Positions 1-7,068 of a stretch of DNA of 64,000 nt are shown piece by piece. The position numbers and the translations under genes are program-made. This DNA is from Algoriphagus ornithinivorans (lineage in GTDB: Bacteria; Bacteroidota; Bacteroidia; Cytophagales; Cyclobacteriaceae). Positions within the stretch are counted from its first letter, which is position 1, and every line of letters starts with the position of its first letter. The stretch spans positions 310,001 to 374,000 of the forward strand of contig NZ_FOVW01000005.1 of the NCBI RefSeq assembly GCF_900115305.1, written 5' to 3'. The notes under the pieces are model-generated. The model was not told where the DNA came from. It ran no database searches and was given only the letters and a program-made list of their open reading frames with translations.

Positions 1-149
1 ATATTACTTCTACTCACTCCTAAAACCACAAAGTTTTCCGGTAAATGCTGGCCTTTGTAGAGGTTGTAAATGGCTGGAATTAATTTTCTGGCAGTCAAAT
101 CACCCGAAGCTCCAAAAATGATTAGCATTTGGTTTAGGGTTTTTTTCAT
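1..149 (-). CDS. zwf: Glucose-6-phosphate 1-dehydrogenase, N-terminal fragment (runs off left edge)
   Basis: Reading the minus strand from the ATG at 149-147 gives about 49 residues that begin [20 protein letters not shown] and continue with [11 protein letters not shown]. The GASGDL motif followed by RKLIPA is the NADP-binding Rossmann start of glucose-6-phosphate dehydrogenase, which oxidises glucose-6-phosphate to 6-phosphogluconolactone in the cytoplasm. The rest of the gene lies outside the window. A second Met at residue 8 is an alternative start. It is divergent from gnd, the next dehydrogenase of the same pathway, which supports the call. Confidence 0.88.
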   Translation of the reverse strand, partial: MKKTLNQMLIIFGASGDLTARKLIPAIYNLYKGQHLPENFVVLGVSRSN

Positions 150-186
150 GTGTTTATAATTTGTTTCTCAAAGGTCGCATGGAATC

Positions 187-205
187 CCTGCCTGCGGCAG
201 GCAGG
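187..205. repeat. Perfect palindrome, 9-bp arms (CCTGCCTGC/GCAGGCAGG)
   Basis: The arms CCTGCCTGC and GCAGGCAGG are perfectly complementary around a single G. It is much more GC-rich than the flanking DNA, which marks it as an inserted or propagated extragenic palindrome rather than a local promoter element. It has no T-tract, so it is not a standard intrinsic terminator. Confidence 0.75.
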
Positions 206-216
206 TCGCAAATTTT

Positions 217-232
217 CCCCGATACATCGGGG
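217..232. repeat. Perfect palindrome CCCCGAT-AC-ATCGGGG
   Basis: Seven-base perfect arms (CCCCGAT and ATCGGGG) are separated by AC, 11 bases after the neighbouring GC-rich palindrome. The two together look like one REP-type extragenic element sitting between divergent genes. Confidence 0.7.
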
Positions 233-463
233 CATCCCAATGTGTGTAGCTTGCGTTGTGCTCGATTTCATCAAATCAGCGGGATTAGGGTGTGTTTTAG
301 GAAGCAAAAATCTGAATCTTTCTCAATACTTTTTTGGAAAAAAGCAGGCATGCTCCGTAGGATAGGTTAATTTTGAATTCGAATCGTAAAAATAAGGCTT
401 ATTTATTTTAAACTTCGAGCAAATAAAAGATTAAGCCGGAAAAAGCGAGAAAGCATAAAAAAG

Positions 464-1876
464 ATGGAGCAAAAGCAATTTGATTTTGGACTGATTGGCC
501 TGGGCGTGATGGGCCGAAACTTTATTTTAAACGTAGCGGACAATGATTTCAAAGCCTTTGGCTATGATTTGGACCCCGAGAAAGTTTCAGCATTGATCGA
601 AGAAGGCGGTAATCCCGAAAGAGTAAATGCTAGCTCAGACTTGAAAACATTTATTGCTGCCCTTTCTTCTCCTCGTAAAATCATGCTCTTGGTTCCAGCG
701 GGAAAAATTGTTGAACAGGTGATTGAGAATTTGATTCCTCATTTGGATAAAGGAGATATAATTATTGACGGAGGAAATTCATTTTTCACCGATACGGATC
801 GAAGGGATACCTATTTGCAAGAGAAAGGGATTCACTTTTTTGGTTCCGGTGTTTCCGGCGGGGCTGAAGGGGCCAGAAAAGGTCCAAGCATTATGCCTGG
901 GGGGAATAAGGAAGCCTATGAGCATGTGCGTCCAGTTTTTGAAGCGGTTGCTGCCAAATACAAAGGTGAACCTTGTGTTGCCTACTTAGGTCCTAAGTCT
1001 GCAGGCAATTATGTGAAAATGGTCCATAATGGAATAGAGTATGCGCTCATGCAGCTAACCTCTGAGATTTATGACCTGTTGAAAAAGGCTGGAAATCTTA
1101 CGAATGACGAACTTCATGAGGTTTATGCCTCTTGGAATAAGGATAGACTACAATCATTTTTGGTTGAGATCACATCAGAAATCTTCCTTCAAAAAGATGA
1201 GTTTTCAGATGGGAGATTGGTAGACCAGATTTTGGATAAAGCCAAACAGAAGGGAACAGGAAAGTGGACCTCTCAAAATGCGATGGACTTGGGGATACCT
1301 ATTCCGACCATTGATATGGCGGTAAGTATGCGTGAGATCTCAGCTTTGAAAGATCAGCGAATCCAGGCAGATAAACTATATCATAGACCAGCTTTGGTGG
1401 CTATGGATAAGGATCAACTGATCCATCAGGCAGAACAGGCACTGTATTTTTCTTTTATAGTTTCTTATGCACAAGGCTTACACCAGTTGGCCGAGGCATC
1501 CAGAGAATACGGATATGAACTGAATTTGGCCCAGATTTCAAAAATTTGGAGAGCAGGGTGCATTATTCGTGCAGGTTTGTTGGCAGATATTGCTGAGGCC
1601 TTTGAGGCGGATCCTCAACTTACTAATTTGTTGCTATCTCCTTCTTTTGTCAAGCAGGTGCAGGACTGTCTACCAGCGGTGAGAAAAACAGTGATATACG
1701 CTGCTGAATTTGGAATTCCTGTTCCGGGATTATTTTCTTCATTAAGCTATTTTGATGCATTCACTTCAGGAAGATTACCTTTAAACCTAATCCAGGCTCA
1801 GCGAGATCATTTCGGTTCGCATACCTACGAAAGAATCGATAGAGAGGGAATCTTCCATACCGAGTGGGGGGAGTAA
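464..1876 (+). CDS. gnd: 6-phosphogluconate dehydrogenase, decarboxylating
   Basis: The 470-residue product has the family's normal length. It converts 6-phosphogluconate to ribulose-5-phosphate and CO2 with reduction of NADP, in the cytoplasm. The N-terminal Rossmann motif GLGVMGRNF is at about residues 11-19. The substrate-binding segment follows (GSGVSGGAEGARKGPSIMPGG, about 126-146) and then the catalytic KMVHNGIEY segment near 184-192. The C-terminal half is the helical 6PGDH domain and ends with AQRDHFGSHTYER. It is divergent from zwf. The ATG start puts the Rossmann fold at the expected distance from the N-terminus. No frameshift or missing motif is visible. Confidence 0.96.
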   Translation: MEQKQFDFGLIGLGVMGRNFILNVADNDFKAFGYDLDPEKVSALIEEGGNPERVNASSDLKTFIAALSSPRKIMLLVPAGKIVEQVIENLIPHLDKGDIIIDGGNSFFTDTDRRDTYLQEKGIHFFGSGVSGGAEGARKGPSIMPGGNKEAYEHVRPVFEAVAAKYKGEPCVAYLGPKSAGNYVKMVHNGIEYALMQLTSEIYDLLKKAGNLTNDELHEVYASWNKDRLQSFLVEITSEIFLQKDEFSDGRLVDQILDKAKQKGTGKWTSQNAMDLGIPIPTIDMAVSMREISALKDQRIQADKLYHRPALVAMDKDQLIHQAEQALYFSFIVSYAQGLHQLAEASREYGYELNLAQISKIWRAGCIIRAGLLADIAEAFEADPQLTNLLLSPSFVKQVQDCLPAVRKTVIYAAEFGIPVPGLFSSLSYFDAFTSGRLPLNLIQAQRDHFGSHTYERIDREGIFHTEWGE

Positions 1877-2751
1877 GTTAATGGTTATTAGTTATTAGGA
1901 TAGCCTTTTAGAACATGCTCGCGGCGACGCAGCGGTTTTATCTCCCGCAAAGAATTTAAGAAGCAAAGAAAAAGTTTAAAGTTTAGTCGTCACTGCGAGC
2001 GCAGCTTGCGGAGCGTGGCAGTCTCAATTTCTCTAGCTGAGTCGCAACGGCGCTACTATAATTTCTCCCGCAAAGACTGGAAGAGGCAAAGAGGCTATGT
2101 TTCCTATGTTCCCTCTATGGTTCTTTAAATTGCTTGGGGAAACGCAGGGGAAAAGTTATTGGTTATTGAGTAATAGGTTATTAGGATCGTCCCCCTATTC
2201 CGAAGACAGGAGTTCTAAGTCTGACTCTTTTTGCATCAGAGGCAAAGGTTATTGAGTTATTAGTTATTAAGGTCGGTCCATTATTCATGATGAAGGATTT
2301 ATTTCCTAATAACTGGTCTTTCATTTTTAGCATCGGAGGAACGTTGGAAAAAAACTTTGCGATCTCCTTTGCGCCCTCAGCGGCTCAGCGGTAAAAAATA
2401 ATCTCGAAAATAGCGCAGCGGCATCGCGGTAACGGCTCCCGCAAAGAAAAGAAGTGGCAAAGAGTTTAGAATGCTATGTTTTCTATAATTCCTATGCGGT
2501 TTAAAAAAAAATGGCTCGCAGAGGCGCGGCGACGCAGCGGTTTTATCTCCCGCAAAGATGGAAAGTGGCAAAGAGTTTAGAATGTTATGTTTTCAATCTC
2601 TTGTAAGCGATTAAAATATGCTTTCAGGTTAGTAAATTAAAGAATGACAGAAGCAAGATTTTTCAAAGATTTCGCAAAACGCAACGCAGATTCTTTGAGC
2701 GCATAAACCTGCAATTTTCACCAATCTGATGGGTATTTTGACATTTTTAAG
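1877..2751. repeat. Repeat-rich intergenic region A (CTCCCGCAAAG / GCGGCGACGCAGCGG modules)
   Basis: This 875-base stretch has no believable gene. It is a mosaic of short, repeated, degenerate modules. CTCCCGCAAAG followed by a GGCAAAGAG-like segment occurs near 1941, 2062, 2440 and 2548. GCGGCGACGCAGCGGTTTT occurs near 1921 and 2527. AT-rich strings of TTATTAGTTATTA type recur near 1880, 2156 and 2250. The segment AAAGTGGCAAAGAGTTTAGA with ATGTTATGTTTTC occurs twice, near 2450 and 2565. The same modules appear in the opposite orientation at 39.4-40.3 kb and 41.5 kb. Confidence 0.75.
1987..2025 (+). repeat. TCGTCACTGCGAG...GCAGTCTC short interspersed repeat
   Basis: The element starts TCGTCACTGCGAG and ends GCAGTCTC with a GC-rich imperfectly palindromic middle. 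A second, shorter copy with the same two ends lies on the opposite strand at 41561-41590. Repeats with ends of the type GTCATTGCGAG...GCAATCTC are known to be scattered between genes in many bacteria; membership here is inferred from the ends. Confidence 0.65.
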
Positions 2752-3168
2752 TTAAAACATTATCGCAGAATTCTGATCAGGCTTCAATTTTCTAAAAGAT
2801 AGAATATTTCCACGAGGCATATAGATGAGAGTTAATTGCTCATGGTTTAATGTTTCCAGATAATAACAAAAAACAAATCCCTCTTCATCTTTAATTTGGA
2901 GGTACTTCTGATCTTTCAAATCCGTTTCCTTGTATTCGCTACAAGTGTTTTCCCAATCAAGAATGTTAAAAACCCCTGAACTTGATTCGTTTTGGCCCTC
3001 ATATTCACTTTGAAATAAGAAAGGGTTAGAAAACTCCCAAATGAGCTTTTGATCTTCCTCACTTATCCATTTTCCAATTATAGCCCGAGGTACGAATTCT
3101 TGTGAAAAGCCAATTGGAATACCCGAAAAACCAAAAAGAAACAAGAAAATAGCAATCAATTTTTTCAT
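2752..3168 (-). CDS. Secreted hypothetical protein, 138 aa
   Basis: I do not recognise a family. The protein begins with Lys-Lys and a hydrophobic stretch (about residues 3-20) ending before FSQ, a probable signal peptide. The mature part is small and polar, with aromatic residues in a pattern resembling a small beta-barrel or lipocalin-like stress-response protein (GKWISEEDQKLIWEF, then EGFVFCYYLETLNHEQLTLIY). That resemblance is weak and only a suggestion. Its ATG overlaps the stop of the upstream lipoprotein gene in an ATGA, so the two are almost certainly co-translated. The pair is bracketed by repeat-rich DNA on both sides. Confidence 0.65.
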   Translation of the reverse strand: MKKLIAIFLFLFGFSGIPIGFSQEFVPRAIIGKWISEEDQKLIWEFSNPFLFQSEYEGQNESSSGVFNILDWENTCSEYKETDLKDQKYLQIKDEEGFVFCYYLETLNHEQLTLIYMPRGNILSFRKLKPDQNSAIMF

Positions 3169-3743
3169 TCGATAGATTGATCTTTTGGGAATCGAGAACG
3201 GACTGGTTGTCCATTACTATATACAGTAGTCCCAATCCAGCTTTCATCCCAATTATATAAATTAAATTCTCCGGAAAAATTATTGGGGATATTCAAGTAG
3301 CCTATCAGGTGAAAATTATTCGCTGAAAAGATGTGCTCCGTGTCTTCAGAATTAATTTTTAAAAAATATGGTGCATATTCCTTTTCCTGTTTTTTTACCA
3401 AAACTAGAGAGGTTCGAACGGATTTAGGGGGCTTTTTATTTCTTGTGACGCCAAACATCATCCCATTTGGGTAGTGAACCGGAATCTCAATAGCTGTGCG
3501 ATTTTTGGAATCAATCAAAATCAAAGCTCTTTCCCAATTGAACTCCCGAGTCAAAAATTTGGGATCTAATCTATCTGATTTAGTTTGTAAAGCTTTCAAG
3601 TCCATGGCTTCTTGATTTTGCTGTAACCATTCTCTCGCTTCTATGACTTCAGGGCTTAATCTCTTCAGATCTGGATTTAAACCGTCTTGCACACAAGCGG
3701 AAACTGAAAGAACAAAAATTAATAGATATACAATTTTTCGCAT
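3165..3743 (-). CDS. Putative lipoprotein, 192 aa
   Basis: I chose the ATG at 3743 because it gives a clean lipoprotein signal (MRKIVYLLIFVLSVSAC, Cys17 as the acylated residue); the longer open frame adds 17 residues that would spoil it. The mature protein has no family I can name. It contains a helical stretch near the N-terminus and a later beta-rich part with IEIPVHYPNGMMFG and a tail FNLYNWDESWIGTTVYSNG. It is first of a two-gene unit, overlapping the next gene by four bases (ATGA). Envelope location is inferred from the lipobox. Confidence 0.65.
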   Translation of the reverse strand: MRKIVYLLIFVLSVSACVQDGLNPDLKRLSPEVIEAREWLQQNQEAMDLKALQTKSDRLDPKFLTREFNWERALILIDSKNRTAIEIPVHYPNGMMFGVTRNKKPPKSVRTSLVLVKKQEKEYAPYFLKINSEDTEHIFSANNFHLIGYLNIPNNFSGEFNLYNWDESWIGTTVYSNGQPVRSRFPKDQSIE

Positions 3744-4066
3744 GGAGTATTTAATAGTAAGATTATCCGTATAATAAAATAAAATCCGAAACAATTACCA
3801 AGGAGCTAGTTGGTTTTTAATTTTGTTTTATCTCCATCAAAGAGGCAAAGTTTTTTTTTCAATTGTCTATTCTAAACTAAAATCACTGATTTTCTCAGTG
3901 AACTCTTTGCTCCCTACGCGTCTTTTGGGGTTAAAATCAATCCACCTTTAACTTAGATTTCAAGTTTAAGACATAAAAAATCTCAAAAGTCCCTGTGTCC
4001 TTCGTAAATCTTAAATCAAAATTCTAAAATAGCTATTGAAGTGTAAGAGTTTTTACAACACCTCTT
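3744..4066. repeat. Intergenic region B with a degraded copy of the repeat modules
   Basis: About 320 bases without a gene. TTTATCTCCATCAAAGAGGC near 3828 is a decayed version of the TTTTATCTCCCGCAAAG...GGCAAAG module of region A, and CTCTTTGCTCCCTACGCGTC lies near 3903. Together with region A it brackets the two-gene islet at 2752-3743. The rest is AT-rich and featureless to my reading. Confidence 0.5.
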
Positions 4067-4570
4067 TTACCCTACTTTCATTCGAAGCTCGCCTTGTCTT
4101 TTAACGATTTTCAGGTCAAAATACTGATTGATAAAAGCCTTGCAATTATTCTCAGCCCATTCAGCTCGGGATTCTGTGTCATACAGAACGGTCATTCTAA
4201 GCATGGTTTTAACATACTGCTCGTGATTACCCAGCTCCTTCACGTAATTGATAAATGAATTTTCCCAATCCTCTTTAAACTTTTCGAAATGAGATTTTCC
4301 GTCAAAAAGTAATTCCAATTGATTATCTCCATGCTTAAATCGGTAGATTCCACAAAGCTGACGGTAAATCATACGGATTCGGTCTGTTGGAAATTCAAAG
4401 CTGTCAAGAATCCTAGCATAGGTCTGATCCATTAGCTGCAATGGATTGTACAGGTATGTGTAGGAGCGCTTTAGCTCATAAATCATCTGCTCCAAAAGTT
4501 CCTCCTCCAGCACAAACTGAGCCTGTCTCAGGATATAGTTTTTGTCTAATGGAAAGAGTTTTTCGATCAT
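4067..4570 (-). CDS. Hypothetical protein, 167 aa, predicted helical and cytoplasmic
   Basis: No family recognised. I place the start at ATG 4570 (MIEKLFPLDKNYIL). A TATTTTTG promoter element sits 19 bases upstream, and the longer open frame up to 4750 would read through the promoter and into the upstream gene. The protein has no signal peptide or membrane segment. It is rich in charged and aromatic residues in an amphipathic-helix pattern (EEELLEQMIYELKRSYTYLY, then FEKFKEDWENSFINYVKEL). It follows the LOG-family gene on the same strand with a gap of about 115 bases but probably has its own promoter. Confidence 0.65.
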   Translation of the reverse strand: MIEKLFPLDKNYILRQAQFVLEEELLEQMIYELKRSYTYLYNPLQLMDQTYARILDSFEFPTDRIRMIYRQLCGIYRFKHGDNQLELLFDGKSHFEKFKEDWENSFINYVKELGNHEQYVKTMLRMTVLYDTESRAEWAENNCKAFINQYFDLKIVKRQGELRMKVG

Positions 4571-4589
4571 AAAGCCTTGAATAACTGAG

Positions 4590-4597
4590 CAAAAATA
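4590..4597 (-). promoter_or_regulatory. TATTTTTG -7 element for the 167-aa gene
   Basis: The plus strand reads CAAAAATA, giving TATTTTTG on the minus strand. This matches the Bacteroidota -7 consensus TAnnTTTG and lies 19 bases before the chosen ATG at 4570. I did not find a TTG at the standard -33 spacing. Confidence 0.5.
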
Positions 4598-4685
4598 GAA
4601 AAAACTGATGAAAGTCTCGGAATAAGCTTGAAGTTTTAACGTATAAAAACAAATATTAGTCTGAAAATCACCCCAAAAGAAAAAA

Positions 4686-5249
4686 CTACCAATCGGCAGG
4701 TCTTCGTGCTTGATATGCTGCCATTTGATCCAATAAATCCACTGGGTCATCAGAAACTATCAGAAGCTCTTCCTGCTCGGGATACAAGAATCCAGAATCC
4801 ATCGCGTGGTTCAAGAAATCAATCAATTTGTCATAATAACCATTGACATTGTATAAGGCCAAGGGCTTTTGAATATAATGCAACTGGTTGAGCGTCATGA
4901 TTTCAAAAAGCTCTTCGAGGGTTCCTATTCCGCCAGGCATGGCAATAAATCCATCTCCTCTTTCTGCCATCAGCCATTTCCTATCTCTCATCGTTTCTAC
5001 CACAATCAACTCCGTGCAGCCCGTATGAGCGACTTCCCGATCAACTAGCTTTTGGGGAATTATCCCAAGGACTTCTTTATTTCCTGCCAGCATCTCATCG
5101 GCTATTACCCCCATCAATCCTACTCTTCCTGCTCCATACACTAAAGAAAGGTCTCTTTTGATCATTTCATGAGCTAAAGCTCTTGCAGCAGATTCAAATA
5201 CAGAAGAATTTCCTTTTTTAGATCCGCAATAAATGGTGACTTTTTTCAT
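4686..5249 (-). CDS. LOG family (lysine decarboxylase-like) nucleotide 5'-monophosphate phosphoribohydrolase
   Basis: The 187-residue product matches the TIGR00730/LOG family. Members cleave cytokinin or other nucleoside 5'-monophosphates to base and ribose-5-phosphate; the substrate here is not known. The family signature PGGIGTLEELFE is present at about residues 105-116, preceded by the conserved MRDRKWLMAE segment (about 87-96). The Rossmann start VTIYCGSKKGNSSVFE and GAGRVGLMGVIAD are also in place. The length is normal. It is transcribed away from rdgB and upstream of an unknown 167-aa gene. Confidence 0.9.
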   Translation of the reverse strand: MKKVTIYCGSKKGNSSVFESAARALAHEMIKRDLSLVYGAGRVGLMGVIADEMLAGNKEVLGIIPQKLVDREVAHTGCTELIVVETMRDRKWLMAERGDGFIAMPGGIGTLEELFEIMTLNQLHYIQKPLALYNVNGYYDKLIDFLNHAMDSGFLYPEQEELLIVSDDPVDLLDQMAAYQARRPADW

Positions 5250-5329
5250 ACTATTAAAATCTGTTTTCGAAGTTAGAGCTTTGATCCTGCATACCCAAGT
5301 TCAATCGTGTCAGCCCATAGATATTTTTC

Positions 5330-5337
5330 TATTTTTG
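5330..5337 (+). promoter_or_regulatory. TATTTTTG -7 element abutting rdgB start
   Basis: The sequence TATTTTTG fits the Bacteroidota -7 consensus TAnnTTTG and ends only four bases before the rdgB ATG at 5342. If used, the mRNA would have essentially no leader and no room for a Shine-Dalgarno sequence. Confidence 0.55.
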
Positions 5338-5341
5338 AATT

Positions 5342-5923
5342 ATGAAAATCTGTTTTGCTACTAATAATGCCAAGAAAATAGAAGAGGTAAAAGCTGCTCT
5401 TGGTGATAAATTTCAAATTGTTTCTTTGCAGGATATAGGTTGCCACGAAGAATTACCGGAAACTGGAAATACGCTCGAACACAACGCATTTCAAAAAGCC
5501 CGATATGTCAAAGAGAATTATGGAGTAGATTGTTTTGCAGATGATACCGGCTTGGAAGTGGAGGCTTTGGATGGGGCTCCGGGTGTGTACTCTGGAAGGT
5601 ACTCTGGAGAACCCCGATCAGACGAGCGGAATATTGATAAACTTTTGGAGAATCTGAGAGGTAAAGCAAATCGTAAAGCGAGGTTTAGAACTGTCATTGC
5701 ATTGATTCTGGATGGAAAAGAACATCAATTCGAAGGAATAGCGGAAGGACAGATACTTGATAAGCGGATTGGTGAAAAAGGTTTTGGATACGATCCTATA
5801 TTTCAGCCAGAAGGATATGAGAAGACCTTTGCAGAATTGAGTATGGATGAGAAAAACCAAATTTCCCACCGGGGAAAGGCAGTAAATCAATTGATTAAAT
5901 TTCTAAGCCAAAGAAAATTCTGA
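5342..5923 (+). CDS. rdgB: RdgB/HAM1 family non-canonical purine NTP pyrophosphatase
   Basis: This 193-residue protein removes dITP, XTP and related damaged purine triphosphates by hydrolysing them to monophosphate and pyrophosphate, keeping them out of DNA and RNA. The family markers are complete: the N-terminal [12 protein letters not shown], the catalytic [20 protein letters not shown] (about residues 65-84), [11 protein letters not shown] (about 147-157) and the C-terminal SHRGKA. The start is fixed by the N-terminal strand MKICFATNN. The next gene, udk, begins 32 bases downstream but carries its own promoter-like element. Confidence 0.96.
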   Translation: MKICFATNNAKKIEEVKAALGDKFQIVSLQDIGCHEELPETGNTLEHNAFQKARYVKENYGVDCFADDTGLEVEALDGAPGVYSGRYSGEPRSDERNIDKLLENLRGKANRKARFRTVIALILDGKEHQFEGIAEGQILDKRIGEKGFGYDPIFQPEGYEKTFAELSMDEKNQISHRGKAVNQLIKFLSQRKF

Positions 5924-5942
5924 TAAAAGGGTGAAAATGATT

Positions 5943-5950
5943 TAACTTTG
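5943..5950 (+). promoter_or_regulatory. TAACTTTG -7 element abutting udk start
   Basis: TAACTTTG matches TAnnTTTG exactly and ends five bases before the ATG at 5956. It argues for the ATG at 5956 over the in-frame GTG at 5950, which lies inside the element. Confidence 0.55.
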
Positions 5951-5955
5951 TGCCC

Positions 5956-6576
5956 ATGCAAAAGCCATTTATCGTCGGGATTACTGGGGGTTCTGCTTCA
6001 GGAAAGACCCTTTTCTTAGAGCGTTTATTGAGTACTTTTGAACCCGGCGAGGTTTGTCTGATTTCTCAGGATAATTATTACAAACCCAGACATTTGCAGC
6101 CAGTAGATGCTCAGGGGGTGCATAATTTCGATACTCCTTTTAGCATTGATTTTGAAGCCTATGCTTCTGATATCCGTAAAATCCAGGCTGGAGAAACTGT
6201 ACAAAGGGAAGAATACACTTTTAATAACGCCGCTAAAAAGCCAAAAATGTTGACTTTCAATTCAGCTCCAGTGGTAGTAGTGGAGGGAATATTTGTTCTT
6301 TATTATCCCGAATTGGCAGATTTGTTGGATTTGAAAATTTTTATCGATGCCAAAGATCATATCAAACTAAAAAGAAGAATCATCCGGGATAAAGTAGAAA
6401 GAGGCTATGACCTGGATGATGTGCTTTATCGATACGAAATGCACGTCATGCCTACATATGAAAAGTATATCAAGCCTTTCAAAAATGAGGCGGACCTGAT
6501 CGTTCCAAACAATCATAGTTTCGATAAAGCGCTGGAAGTGATCCGTACTTATTTGAGAGCCAAGTCCGGTAAATAA
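5956..6576 (+). CDS. udk: Uridine kinase
   Basis: The protein (206 residues from the ATG at 5956) phosphorylates uridine and cytidine to UMP and CMP with ATP or GTP in pyrimidine salvage. The P-loop GGSASGKT is at about residues 11-18. SQDNYYKP follows, then FDTPFSID, the DxxR-type region IDAKDHIKLKRRIIRD and the ERGYD motif near the lid. The length is normal for the bacterial enzyme. An alternative GTG start two codons upstream overlaps the promoter-like element and is less likely. It follows rdgB closely. Confidence 0.94.
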   Translation: MQKPFIVGITGGSASGKTLFLERLLSTFEPGEVCLISQDNYYKPRHLQPVDAQGVHNFDTPFSIDFEAYASDIRKIQAGETVQREEYTFNNAAKKPKMLTFNSAPVVVVEGIFVLYYPELADLLDLKIFIDAKDHIKLKRRIIRDKVERGYDLDDVLYRYEMHVMPTYEKYIKPFKNEADLIVPNNHSFDKALEVIRTYLRAKSGK

Positions 6577-6619
6577 GCTAAAAAATCATAGCTAAACTAC
6601 TTGGGAATCAAAATATGGC

Positions 6620-6627
6620 TATATTTG
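6620..6627 (+). promoter_or_regulatory. TATATTTG -7 element before the 114-aa gene
   Basis: TATATTTG fits TAnnTTTG and ends six bases before the ATG at 6634. It sets the start of the next gene, because a longer frame from a TTG at 6601 would begin upstream of the promoter. Confidence 0.5.
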
Positions 6628-6633
6628 CAACCC

Positions 6634-6978
6634 ATGAATAGCAGGAAGACAAATAGCAATCTTTTGAAGCAGCGGATTACCGTTTTGCTTGCTTTGCTTT
6701 TGTGTTTCTTCATCTCTTCAGTAGAATATACTGCTTTGGATGAGTCGGTTCAAACCGAGCAACATACCAATTCTGATCAAGAACAAACTTTTTTGAGCGT
6801 TGCAGTGGATGCCGTAGTTCCATTTGCGGTTCAGGTGACCCACACAGTATTCTATTTGATTTATGAAATTGTCAGCTTCGAGCCCAGATCTTTTGTAGCA
6901 GAAGCTGTTTCCATTATTCAGCCCAATCAGCTGGTTGAAATACTTTTTGAGCGGATTATATCCACTAAAGGACCCTAA
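6634..6978 (+). CDS. Small membrane-associated hypothetical protein, 114 aa
   Basis: Function unknown. From the ATG at 6634 the protein has a basic N-terminus (MNSRKTNSNLLKQR) followed by a hydrophobic segment (about residues 15-31, ITVLLALLLCFFISSVEY). That segment is either an uncleaved anchor or a signal peptide. After an acidic linker there is a second hydrophobic stretch (about 52-75, with VAVDAVVPFAVQVTHTVFYL). The N-in start and two hydrophobic segments suggest an inner-membrane protein. It lies between udk and secDF, but the gap of about 90 bases to secDF and its own promoter-like element leave a shared operon unproven. Confidence 0.6.
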   Translation: MNSRKTNSNLLKQRITVLLALLLCFFISSVEYTALDESVQTEQHTNSDQEQTFLSVAVDAVVPFAVQVTHTVFYLIYEIVSFEPRSFVAEAVSIIQPNQLVEILFERIISTKGP

Positions 6979-7068
6979 AATCCTCTTTTTTCTAATTTAA
7001 ATCTGCAAGCTGCTCTGCAGCATTGCCTAATTCTGTATTCACAAATAATAATTTAATATCTAATCCCT

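Larger units (their letters stand above)
150..463. promoter_or_regulatory. zwf-gnd divergent intergenic region
   Basis: About 310 bases lie between the divergent zwf and gnd starts and must hold the promoters of both. Two short overlapping open frames here do not resemble proteins and run through palindromic repeats, so I do not call them genes. The region holds two perfect palindromes (187-205 and 217-232). The last 100 bases before gnd are AT-rich. I could not place a convincing TAnnTTTG element for either gene. Confidence 0.5.

Noticed and set aside
150..370. Two overlapping open frames of about 70 codons on the plus strand between zwf and gnd
   Set aside because: They run through GC-rich palindromes and overlap each other; neither has a protein-like composition or a ribosome binding site.
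2377..2571. 64-codon minus-strand frame in repeat field A
   Set aside because: It is made of the repeat modules read in one frame; its repeated residues reflect DNA repeats, not a protein family.
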